The position numbers and the translations under genes were made by a program. DNA of 6,450 bases from Paracoccaceae bacterium (lineage in GTDB: Bacteria > Pseudomonadota > Alphaproteobacteria > Rhodobacterales > Rhodobacteraceae). Below the pieces are notes generated by a model. That model ran no database searches and had not been told where the DNA came from. It worked only from the letters and a program-made list of their open reading frames with translations. The stretch spans positions 1-6,450 of the forward strand of contig DAOUQK010000216.1 in the NCBI GenBank assembly GCA_030625695.1. Direction: 5' to 3'. Shown here piece by piece: positions 1 to 5,600 of the stretch. Positions within the stretch are counted from its first letter, which is position 1. The number at the start of each line of letters is the position of its first letter.

Positions 1-1
1 A

Positions 2-364
2 ATCGGCTATTCAAATGGCATAATGGTGCCTGCAGGCCAATTAATATTCGTTGCCGGGCAGGTTGGCTGGAACGAAAATCAGATATTTGATAGCGAAGAT
101 TTGGTTCCGCAATTTGAACAGGCGCTGAAAAATGTGGTGGCCGTTGTTACTGCGGGCGGCGCAAGCGTTGAAAATATTTGCCGCATGACAGCGTATTGTT
201 GTGACAAACCCGCTTATCTGGCGGCACGCCCCCAGCTTGGCAAAATCTGGCGCGACATCATGGGAAAACATTTTCCCGCGATGAGTATGATCTTTGTATC
301 CGACTTGCTGGATCACCCCGGTTTGATCGAACTGGAAGCAACTGCAGTGTTGCCCGCGAGTTAG
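2..364 (+). CDS. Rid-family (RidA/YjgF/UK114) protein, 5' end outside window
   Basis: Small Rid-family protein, normally a homotrimer in the cytoplasm; archetypal members hydrolyse reactive enamines/imines, and other subgroups act in amino-aromatic catabolism. The reading frame is open from base 2 and the segment IGYSNGIM before the first internal ATG (base 23) looks like the usual N-terminal strand, so that ATG is probably not the start. Family features seen are the FVAGQVGW strand, the central helix around PQFEQALKNVVAVV and the C-terminal IELEATAVLP strand with its conserved glutamate. The archetypal catalytic arginine (PAR.S context) is replaced: the sequence reads FPAMSM. This points to a non-archetypal Rid subgroup, probably without classical imine deaminase activity. 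It is convergent with the regulator gene, 15 bases away, and probably ends a + strand operon lying to the left. Family assignment is confident; the substrate is unknown. Confidence 0.88.
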   Translation: MGYSNGIMVPAGQLIFVAGQVGWNENQIFDSEDLVPQFEQALKNVVAVVTAGGASVENICRMTAYCCDKPAYLAARPQLGKIWRDIMGKHFPAMSMIFVSDLLDHPGLIELEATAVLPAS

Positions 365-379
365 GGCGGTATCAAATGA

Positions 380-817
380 TTAGCTGACAGGATCAGTGTT
401 AGGCAAAACAAACTGACCTTCACGACGTGCAATCTGTTTCAACATAGTTGATATGGTGATCGCACCCAGCGTGGCCTGTTCGATGTCATCGATCTCGCAC
501 ATGACATCAAATAAGGCCCATTCCACTGGGGTGGCCTTATTTTCATCCGACAGCCTGCAATTTCCCGAGGTATCTTCAAAAAGACTGATCACATCCAATA
601 GGGTTGTCCGTCTGGCATTTCCACTAAAGCTATAACCGCCACCAACACCGCGGGTGGATTCGACCAACCCAGCCCGGCCCAACGTATGCATGACTTTTGA
701 CAGGTGGTGCGATGACACGCGGTACTTTTCACCGATCTCGGAAACGGATACTTGCCGGTCCGGGTTCGCGGCCAGTTCAATCAGGGCGTAAATTGCCAGT
801 CGACTTGCTTTTTGCAC
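380..817 (-). CDS. Rrf2-family transcriptional regulator with only two cysteines
   Basis: A 145-residue DNA-binding regulator of the Rrf2 family (IscR, NsrR, RirA, CymR, BadM). The N-terminal winged helix-turn-helix covers residues 1-65: SVSEIGEKYRVSSHHLSKVM forms the helix-turn-helix, and AGLVESTRGVGGGYSF is the family's recognition/wing signature. A dimerisation helix follows at about 108-132. Members that bind an iron-sulphur cluster carry three closely spaced cysteines near residues 90-110; here only C87 and C107 occur, so a standard [2Fe-2S] sensor site is doubtful. The start is GTG at 815-817, preceded by AGGAAAAGGA-type ribosome-binding sequence; the ATG at 823-825 is out of frame. The gene follows the GNAT gene by 21 bases on the same strand, so the two are probably co-transcribed. 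It likely controls the divergent reductase operon, itself, or both. The ligand is unknown. Confidence 0.9.
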   Translation of the reverse strand: MQKASRLAIYALIELAANPDRQVSVSEIGEKYRVSSHHLSKVMHTLGRAGLVESTRGVGGGYSFSGNARRTTLLDVISLFEDTSGNCRLSDENKATPVEWALFDVMCEIDDIEQATLGAITISTMLKQIARREGQFVLPNTDPVS

Positions 818-838
818 TCTTTCATTCCTTTTCCTGCC
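818..838 (-). promoter_or_regulatory. Ribosome-binding site supporting the GTG start of the Rrf2 gene
   Basis: On the minus strand the gap between the GNAT stop codon and the regulator's GTG reads AGGAAAAGGA, then six bases (ATGAAA plus GA) to the start. This purine-rich Shine-Dalgarno stretch is the reason for preferring GTG over other starts. The out-of-frame ATG at 823-825 sits inside this short gap. Confidence 0.6.
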
Positions 839-1348
839 TCACTCAAAAGGCTCGTCTTCTATGTCCATTTCAAGCTGGATATAAGGGCCGGCCACCATGC
901 CTTCGCTGCGAAAAAAGGCCATGTGCAGCTGGTTTTGACGCGCCACCATGGTGCGCATTGTTCGGATTTCGGCAGATTTGAAGGCATCGGACATGGCCGT
1001 GAACAGGTGCTCTCCCACGCCTTGCTGTCTGGTTTCCGGCTCGACCGAAAAGGCAAATATCCAACCGCAGGGCTCGGACCCGAATTCCCAGCCGCGCACC
1101 TCTCCGACGATATATCCCAACAACGGAAACTCGGCAATTTCGTCGCCGGCATCAGCCACCAGAAAAAACCGCTCGTCCAGCCGTCTTGTGGCATAGCGTT
1201 CATAGATGTCGCGCCAATAATCCTGCTTGGCCGTGCCAGTCACCCGTGCATCCAGCGAAATAATGTGATCGAGGTCGCCGGAAACCGCCCTGCGGATGGC
1301 GATCTTGTCACCAAGTGGCGGTTCCATTTGCAGGCTCGGGTCGGTCAT
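839..1348 (-). CDS. GNAT-family N-acetyltransferase
   Basis: A 169-residue protein of the GCN5-related N-acetyltransferase fold, which moves an acetyl group from acetyl-CoA to an amine on a small molecule or protein. The N-terminal strand IAIRRAVSGDLDHIISLD (about 16-33) is typical. Motif A is visible at 101-116 as SVEPETRQQGVGEHLF, with R107-x-x-G110-x-G112 forming the pyrophosphate-binding loop for acetyl-CoA. Motif B follows at about 134-151 (MVARQNQLHMAFFRSEGM), ending in the usual 'F-x-x-x-G-F/M' pattern. The gene is first in a minus-strand pair with the Rrf2 gene. The ribosome-binding site before the ATG at 1346-1348 is weak (AAGAG); an internal ATG at codon 8 has none better. A GNAT paired with an Rrf2 regulator beside aromatic CoA genes recalls BadL-BadM of Rhodopseudomonas palustris, where BadL (as I recall) acetylates aminobenzoates. 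That analogy is inference. Confidence 0.88.
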   Translation of the reverse strand: MTDPSLQMEPPLGDKIAIRRAVSGDLDHIISLDARVTGTAKQDYWRDIYERYATRRLDERFFLVADAGDEIAEFPLLGYIVGEVRGWEFGSEPCGWIFAFSVEPETRQQGVGEHLFTAMSDAFKSAEIRTMRTMVARQNQLHMAFFRSEGMVAGPYIQLEMDIEDEPFE

Positions 1349-1477
1349 GATGGTTTTGTACTCTTGTTGCGACGTCGTGAAATCACGGCCCTGAAACCGA
1401 GTCCAGCCAAGACCTAACCCGGAAACACCATTTACCGCAACCTTATCGGGATTACCGCCTTCCTACTATACTTTGCC

Positions 1478-1505
1478 ATAAACTGGTATTATAGTACCAG
1501 TATAT
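1478..1505. promoter_or_regulatory. 28-base imperfect palindrome, candidate operator
   Basis: The arms ACTGGTA (1482-1488) and TACCAGT (1495-1501) are perfect inverted repeats around a six-base spacer TTATAG that is itself nearly symmetric. The symmetry extends outward with ATA (1478-1480) against TAT (1503-1505). In total 12 of 14 position pairs are complementary. The element overlaps several -10-like hexamers and ends 36 bases before the first reductase gene, a position suited to repression of that operon. The divergently encoded Rrf2 protein is the obvious candidate ligand, but the TGGT...ACCA half-sites also resemble GntR/FadR-type operators, so the binding protein is not settled by sequence. 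Confidence 0.65.
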
Positions 1506-1527
1506 TGCTTTGTACAGCCAATCTTGT

Positions 1528-1533
1528 GAAGGA
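1528..1533 (+). promoter_or_regulatory. Ribosome-binding site of the first reductase gene
   Basis: GAAGGA lies eight bases before the ATG at 1542-1544. Spacing and sequence are good, and this supports the chosen start of the [2Fe-2S] subunit and of the whole operon. Confidence 0.6.
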
Positions 1534-1541
1534 CCTGCCGG

Positions 1542-2030
1542 ATGAAGAGGATTATCAGTCTGAAAGTCAACGGCAGCCCAGTCGAGGACGCGGTGAGCGA
1601 CAACATGTTGCTGATCGACTATCTGCGTGATTCCAAAGGGCTGACCGGCGCGAAAAAGGGATGTGATGGCGGCGAATGCGGGGCTTGTATCGTGCTGGTG
1701 GATGGCCGCCCCCGCCCGTCCTGCATCACTCTGGTGGCCACGTGCGACGGCACCGAGATCGAGACCATCGAAGGTCAGGCGCAAAATGGGCGGCTGACCC
1801 CGCTACAACGCGCTTTTCACGAAAATCTGGGGGCGCAATGTGGGTTTTGCACGCCGGGCATGATCATGACCGCGACCAGCCTGCTGCGGGACAATCCCAC
1901 CCCGGACGATGAACAGATCAAAGAGGCATTGGCCAATAACCTGTGCCGCTGCACCGGCTATGTCAAAATCATCAAATCTGTTCGCAGGGCGGCAGAAATG
2001 ACCCAAGAGATGACAAAGGTGACATCGTGA
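1542..2030 (+). CDS. hcrC: 4-hydroxybenzoyl-CoA reductase, gamma ([2Fe-2S]) subunit
   Basis: The small iron-sulphur subunit (162 residues) of a xanthine-oxidase-family molybdenum enzyme. It carries electrons between the FAD subunit and the molybdenum site. The N-terminal plant-ferredoxin-like domain has C41, C46, C49 and C61 (GCDGGECGAC...C), binding one [2Fe-2S] cluster. The C-terminal helical domain has C100, C103, C135 and C137 (QCGFCTPGM and CRCTGYVKI), binding the second, molybdopterin-proximal cluster. All eight ligands are present. Segments such as NMLLIDYLRD, GLTGAKKGCDGGECGAC and LCRCTGYVKIIKSV match the Thauera HcrC and Rhodopseudomonas HbaB proteins as I remember them more closely than xanthine dehydrogenase or CO dehydrogenase small subunits. 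It is first in the operon, and its TGA overlaps the GTG of the next gene by four bases. The family is near certain; the CoA-thioester substrate is inferred. Confidence 0.92.
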   Translation: MKRIISLKVNGSPVEDAVSDNMLLIDYLRDSKGLTGAKKGCDGGECGACIVLVDGRPRPSCITLVATCDGTEIETIEGQAQNGRLTPLQRAFHENLGAQCGFCTPGMIMTATSLLRDNPTPDDEQIKEALANNLCRCTGYVKIIKSVRRAAEMTQEMTKVTS

Positions 2031-4381
2031 ATACCAAACTGCGCAACGGTGCTGCGGGCCAACCTCTGCCTCTGATCGACGGAATTGAAAAGGTCACGGG
2101 TCGCGCGGTTTTTACTGCCGATCTGGACGGCGCCGATTGCCTGACCGGGCGCATCCTGCGCTCGCCCGTCAGCCACGGGCGGATTGTGCGGATTGATGTC
2201 TCAAAGGCGCGGGAACTGGACGGGGTTGTGGCGATTGTCACTGGTACAGATTGCGCACTGACCTATGGCGTGATCCCGATTGCGATGAACGAATACCCGA
2301 TGGCCCGCGACAAGGTGCGCTATCGCGGTGAACCCGTGGCGGCGGTTGCGGCGGTGGACGCGGCGACGGCTGAACGCGCACTTGAACTGATCGAACTTGA
2401 GATCGAAGAATTGCCCGCCAGCTTTACCGCTGCCGAGGCGCGCAAGGTCGAGGCCGGACAATTGCACGAGGGCAAACCGGGCAATCTGGAACGCGAGGTG
2501 CATCACGAATTTGGCAATGTGGCTGATGGGTTCGCCAAAGCGGCATTGGTCCACCAAGAAAGCTTTGACTGCGCCGAGATCAACCACGCGCAACTGGAAC
2601 CCCACGCCGCCCTCGCCGAATATGACCCGGAACGCCACCGCCTGACAATGCACACGGTCTCTCAGGTGCCGTTTTATGTTCACCTGATGTTGGCGCGCTG
2701 CCTGGAAATGGAATCGTCGCAAATCCGTGTGGTAAAACCCTTTGTCGGTGGCGGGTTCGGCGCGCGCACCGAAACTCTGAACTTTGAAATAATCGTCGCC
2801 CTACTGGCGCGTGCTGCGGGCGGCAAGGTGATGATGCGGCTCACCCGCGAAGAATGTTTTCTGACCCATCGCGGGCGCCCCAACACCAAAGTCACCATGA
2901 AAATCGGCCTTGATAGGGCTGGCAGGATCACAGCCGTTGAATGCGAAGCAGTGATGGCAGGCGGGGCTTATGCCGGCTACGGGCTGGTGACGATCCTTTA
3001 TGCCGGGGCGCTGTTGCACGGCATTTACCAGCTACCAAGCGTCAAATTTGACGGTTATCGCGTCTATACCAACACGCCCCCTTGCGGCGCGATGCGCGGC
3101 CACGGCACGGTCGATGTGCGCCACGCGTTTGAATGTATCCTTGACCGCATGGCGCGTGAAATGGGGCTTGATCCGTTTGAGGTACGGCGCGCCAACCTGC
3201 TTGAGGCGCCGATGTATACCGCCAACGGGCTGATGGTGAATTCTTATGGACTGGCAGAGTGTCTGGACAAGGTACAAACCGCCAGCGACTGGCATGACCG
3301 GCGGGGTCGGCTGGCGTCAGGTCAGGAGTCACGGCAGGGGTCACGGCGTGGCTTGGGCATGGCCTGTTCGCATTACGTCAGCGGGGCGGCCAAGCCGGTT
3401 CACTGGACGGGTGAACCTCATGCGGTGGTGTCGATGAAGCTTGATTTCGACGGCTCGGTGACGGTGTTGACGGGGGCGTCAGATATCGGTCAGGGGTCAT
3501 CCACCATCGTCGCCATTGCCGCCGCCGAGATCCTGAGCATCGACATTGGCCGGGTACGGGTGGTGACCAACGACAGTGTTATCACCCCCAAAGACAACGG
3601 ATCTTATTCCAGTCGGGTGACGTTTATGGTCGGAAATGCGGCGATCGAAGCCGCCAAGGCATTGCGTGAAAAGCTGGTGAATGCAGCGGCAATTAAGCTT
3701 GAGGTCGCCGTTGAGGACATTGAATGCGAAGGCGAAAGTTTCTTTGTCAAAGGCGCAAACGCCGCCTCGCAATCGGTTCTGTCGTTTCAGGATGTGGCCA
3801 TCGCCGCCTTGGCGTTAGAGGGCACAATCACCGTCAAGGGCACGTTCACCACGCCGGTGAAGGCGCAAGGCGGCAAACATCGCGGCGGGGCGGTTGGGTC
3901 AACCATGGGGTTTTCCTATGCCGCGCAGGTGGTCGAGGTCGAAGTGGACGTCGATACCGGACAGGTCCGCGTTGAAAAGGTGTGGGCGGCACTTGATTGC
4001 GGTTTTGCCATCAATCCGCTGGCCGTCGAAGGTCAGATCGAAGGCTCGGTCTGGATGGGGATGGGACAGGGGCTAAGCGAAGAAACCCACTATGTCGACG
4101 GGTTGCCCGCCCATGCCAGTTTCCTTGACTACCGGTTTCCGACTATTGCCGAATCCCCCGATATTGACGTGCAGATTGTCGAGAGCATTGACCCATTGGG
4201 CCCGTTTGGGGCCAAAGAGGCGGGCGAAGGCGCTTTGTCAGGCTTTCCGCCCGCATTGGTGAATGCGGTGGCCGATGCGGTCGGATTGGACGCAAATTTC
4301 CTGCCCCTGACGCCGGACCGGGTGCAGGCTGCGTTGATCAAACTGCGCAAGGCCGCGCGCCGAAAGGAGGCCGCATCATGA
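2027..4381 (+). CDS. hcrA: 4-hydroxybenzoyl-CoA reductase, alpha (molybdopterin) subunit
   Basis: Catalytic subunit, 784 residues (Thauera HcrA is about 770), holding molybdopterin-cytosine-dinucleotide. With its partners it removes the phenolic hydroxyl of 4-hydroxybenzoyl-CoA to give benzoyl-CoA, using low-potential electrons, in the cytoplasm. Visible in order are the N-terminal KVTGRAVFTADL segment (about 22-33), the cofactor-binding loop PFVGGGFGART (238-248), the HCR-type PPCGAMRGHGTVD (351-363), the second loop DIGQGSS (486-492), NGSYSSRVT (524-532) and GPFGAKEAGEG (725-735). E734 aligns with the catalytic glutamate of the family. The start is GTG at 2027-2029: it overlaps the upstream stop by four bases, has AAAGG seven bases before it, and gives the expected N-terminus. 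The frame stays open upstream to an ATG at 1943, but that part is inside hcrC. An odd 12-base tandem duplication occurs near residues 433-440. Confidence 0.92.
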   Translation: MNTKLRNGAAGQPLPLIDGIEKVTGRAVFTADLDGADCLTGRILRSPVSHGRIVRIDVSKARELDGVVAIVTGTDCALTYGVIPIAMNEYPMARDKVRYRGEPVAAVAAVDAATAERALELIELEIEELPASFTAAEARKVEAGQLHEGKPGNLEREVHHEFGNVADGFAKAALVHQESFDCAEINHAQLEPHAALAEYDPERHRLTMHTVSQVPFYVHLMLARCLEMESSQIRVVKPFVGGGFGARTETLNFEIIVALLARAAGGKVMMRLTREECFLTHRGRPNTKVTMKIGLDRAGRITAVECEAVMAGGAYAGYGLVTILYAGALLHGIYQLPSVKFDGYRVYTNTPPCGAMRGHGTVDVRHAFECILDRMAREMGLDPFEVRRANLLEAPMYTANGLMVNSYGLAECLDKVQTASDWHDRRGRLASGQESRQGSRRGLGMACSHYVSGAAKPVHWTGEPHAVVSMKLDFDGSVTVLTGASDIGQGSSTIVAIAAAEILSIDIGRVRVVTNDSVITPKDNGSYSSRVTFMVGNAAIEAAKALREKLVNAAAIKLEVAVEDIECEGESFFVKGANAASQSVLSFQDVAIAALALEGTITVKGTFTTPVKAQGGKHRGGAVGSTMGFSYAAQVVEVEVDVDTGQVRVEKVWAALDCGFAINPLAVEGQIEGSVWMGMGQGLSEETHYVDGLPAHASFLDYRFPTIAESPDIDVQIVESIDPLGPFGAKEAGEGALSGFPPALVNAVADAVGLDANFLPLTPDRVQAALIKLRKAARRKEAAS
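3323..3346 (+). repeat. 12-base in-frame tandem duplication within the alpha subunit gene
   Basis: CAGGAGTCACGG (3323-3334) is followed directly by CAGGGGTCACGG (3335-3346), one mismatch in twelve. In frame this encodes QESR then QGSR. A further GTCAG pair lies just before it (3316-3325). The duplicated residues sit in a polar linker before GLGMACSHYVSG, where the Thauera subunit, as I recall it, is shorter. It looks like slippage tolerated in a surface loop. Confidence 0.7.
4363..4370 (+). promoter_or_regulatory. Strong Shine-Dalgarno for the FAD subunit
   Basis: AAAGGAGG lies seven bases before the ATG at 4378, inside the last codons of the alpha subunit gene. It is the strongest ribosome-binding site in the operon. 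The next two genes lack any close match, so their expression may depend on coupling. Confidence 0.65.
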
Positions 4382-5346
4382 GTGAATTTCTACCCGACTT
4401 CCGGCTGGTCCGCCCACAATCGCTTGATCAGGCAATCACGGCGTTGCAATCCGAACCCGGGGCGCGGCTTTGCGCCGGGGGCACGGACATAATCGTCAAT
4501 ATGCGTCGTGGACTGGTTGAGGTGGAAACATTGGTCGACCTTTCCGGGATCGCCGACCTGAAAACCCTTGATCTGGACGGTAATGCCCTGCGGATCGGCG
4601 CCGGAGTGACCTTGCGCGAACTGGCGCAGCATCCCGGGCTGATTGGGCCATATCAGGCCATCGCGCAGGCCGCAGGTCTGGTCGCGGGGCCGGGGCACCG
4701 GCAGGTGGCGACGCTTGGCGGCAACCTGTGTCTCGACACCAGATGCCTATATTACAATCAAAGCCATTGGTGGCGAAAAGCCAACGATTTCTGCCTGAAA
4801 TATCACGGCGACATCTGCCATGTGGCCCCCAAGGGAAACCGCTGCCGGGCCGCGTTCAGCGGCGATATGGCCCCTGCCCTGATGGTGCTTGATGCCTCGG
4901 TCGAAATCATCGGGCCAGACGGTGCAAGACGTGTGCCGTTGGCCAAGCTTTATCGCGAAGATGGCACTGACTTTCTGATGCTGAAGCCGGGTGAAATCCT
5001 GACCGCCGTGCATGTCCCGGTACAACGGGGTAAATCGACCTATGACAAAATCCGGGTGCGCGGCGCAGTTGATTTTCCACTGGCCGGGGTCGCTGTGGCC
5101 TGGCGTCAGGATGCGGATGGGGCGCACCTGTTCCAACTTGCCGTCACCGGCACCAACTCGATGCCGATCAACGTGGACATTCCCGCCCCTCTGGGCAAGG
5201 ATGAAGACCCGGACCCCTATTTTGCAACCCTGGAGAAGCTGGTGCAAAAAGCCGTCTCGCCTCAGCGGACCTCAACCATCGCGCCGCATTACCGCCGCTT
5301 GTCGGTCTCGGCCCTTGCCAGCCGACTGGCCCGCGCACTGATATGA
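4378..5346 (+). CDS. hcrB: 4-hydroxybenzoyl-CoA reductase, beta (FAD and [4Fe-4S]) subunit
   Basis: The 322-residue flavin subunit, entry point for electrons (reduced ferredoxin in the Thauera enzyme). FAD-binding motifs are visible: CAGGTDIIVNMRRG (32-45) and ATLGGNLC (111-118), then the CO-dehydrogenase-flavoprotein C-terminal domain from about 215. The decisive feature is an extra loop at about 120-160 with C123, C139, C147 and C156. The spacings of 16, 8 and 9 residues equal those I recall for the [4Fe-4S] ligands of Thauera HcrB (C122, C138, C146, C155). This insertion is absent from ordinary xanthine dehydrogenase or CO dehydrogenase flavoproteins, and it is tied to the reverse, reductive electron flow of 4-hydroxybenzoyl-CoA reductase. 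The start is ATG overlapping the upstream TGA by four bases. The small-large-medium subunit order matches hbaBCD of Rhodopseudomonas as I remember it. Confidence 0.92.
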   Translation: MSEFLPDFRLVRPQSLDQAITALQSEPGARLCAGGTDIIVNMRRGLVEVETLVDLSGIADLKTLDLDGNALRIGAGVTLRELAQHPGLIGPYQAIAQAAGLVAGPGHRQVATLGGNLCLDTRCLYYNQSHWWRKANDFCLKYHGDICHVAPKGNRCRAAFSGDMAPALMVLDASVEIIGPDGARRVPLAKLYREDGTDFLMLKPGEILTAVHVPVQRGKSTYDKIRVRGAVDFPLAGVAVAWRQDADGAHLFQLAVTGTNSMPINVDIPAPLGKDEDPDPYFATLEKLVQKAVSPQRTSTIAPHYRRLSVSALASRLARALI

Positions 5347-5600
5347 GCACGGATTTTCCGGGCACTTACTGGGTGGAACAGGACGGCTTGCATATCGACG
5401 TGCGGGGCCTTGGACCACCTGACCCGATGGTCGCAATACTTGGACATCTGGAAACGCCCGGCCAAACCGGGCCGGTCACCGTGCACCATGATCGCAACCC
5501 CATTTATCTGTTCCCCGAACTGGCCGAACACGGCTGGACCTCGCGGCAAATCCCCGGAGAGGAGGGCGAAGTTCGCCTGCTCCTGACCCTGCTGACATGA
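5343..5600 (+). CDS. DUF2249 (TusA-like fold) small protein
   Basis: An 85-residue soluble protein with the DUF2249 pattern: HIDVRGLGPPDPMVAIL (17-33), then VTVHHDRNPIYLFPELAEHGW (45-65) and a final strand EGEVRLLLTLL. The layout resembles TusA/SirA proteins, but the sulphur-carrying cysteine of their GL.CP.P motif is replaced by proline (GLGPPDP) and the protein has no cysteine, so it cannot be a persulphide carrier. DUF2249 genes are often found near denitrification and NnrS-type genes; their biochemical role is not established to my knowledge. The ATG overlaps the beta-subunit stop by four bases, and no Shine-Dalgarno is seen before it, which suggests translational re-initiation. It also overlaps the following membrane protein gene by four bases. 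The family call is fairly firm; the role beside a reductase is unknown. Confidence 0.78.
   Translation: MSTDFPGTYWVEQDGLHIDVRGLGPPDPMVAILGHLETPGQTGPVTVHHDRNPIYLFPELAEHGWTSRQIPGEEGEVRLLLTLLT

Larger units (their letters stand above)
1349..1541. promoter_or_regulatory. Divergent intergenic region between the GNAT-Rrf2 pair and the reductase operon
   Basis: These 193 bases separate two divergent operons, so promoters for both must lie here. The left two thirds (about 1349-1455) is ordinary GC-moderate sequence in which I see no structure. The right part (about 1461-1512) is clearly AT-rich and contains the palindrome described separately. -10-like hexamers occur in it (TATTAT at 1487-1492, TATAGT at 1490-1495, TATATT at 1501-1506 on the + strand; TATAGT on the minus strand at 1470-1465), but none has a good -35 partner at 16-18 bases. 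Core promoters are therefore not assigned. Confidence 0.6.

Noticed and set aside
365..379. Bidirectional terminator between the convergent Rid and Rrf2 genes
   Set aside because: Only 15 bases separate the stop codons, and I see no hairpin with a U-tract there.
380..817. NsrR (nitric oxide sensor) as the identity of the Rrf2 protein, suggested by the NnrS/DUF2249 context
   Set aside because: NsrR needs three closely spaced cysteine ligands; this protein has two, 20 residues apart, so the specific name is not supported.
752..1417. Long + strand open frame of about 220 codons opposite the GNAT gene
   Set aside because: It covers the GNAT gene and part of the Rrf2 gene on the other strand, shows no recognisable domain, and the minus-strand proteins have clear family motifs. 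It is a shadow frame.
1349..1541. FNR/HbaR-type operator (TTGAT-N4-ATCAA) upstream of the reductase, as in Rhodopseudomonas hba control
   Set aside because: I looked for this half-site pair in the intergenic region and found none; the only strong symmetry is the ACTGGTA/TACCAGT element.
1943..2026. Upstream ATG extension of the alpha subunit by 28 residues
   Set aside because: The extension lies within the coding sequence of the small subunit in another frame, its residues do not resemble any family N-terminus, and the GTG at 2027 has a ribosome-binding site and the same 4-base overlap as the other junctions.
1542..5346. Xanthine dehydrogenase or aerobic CO dehydrogenase as the identity of the three-subunit enzyme
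   Set aside because: The beta subunit has the four-cysteine insertion typical of 4-hydroxybenzoyl-CoA reductase, and the alpha subunit lacks the CO dehydrogenase active-loop motif (AYRCSFR) and has AMRGHG in its place.
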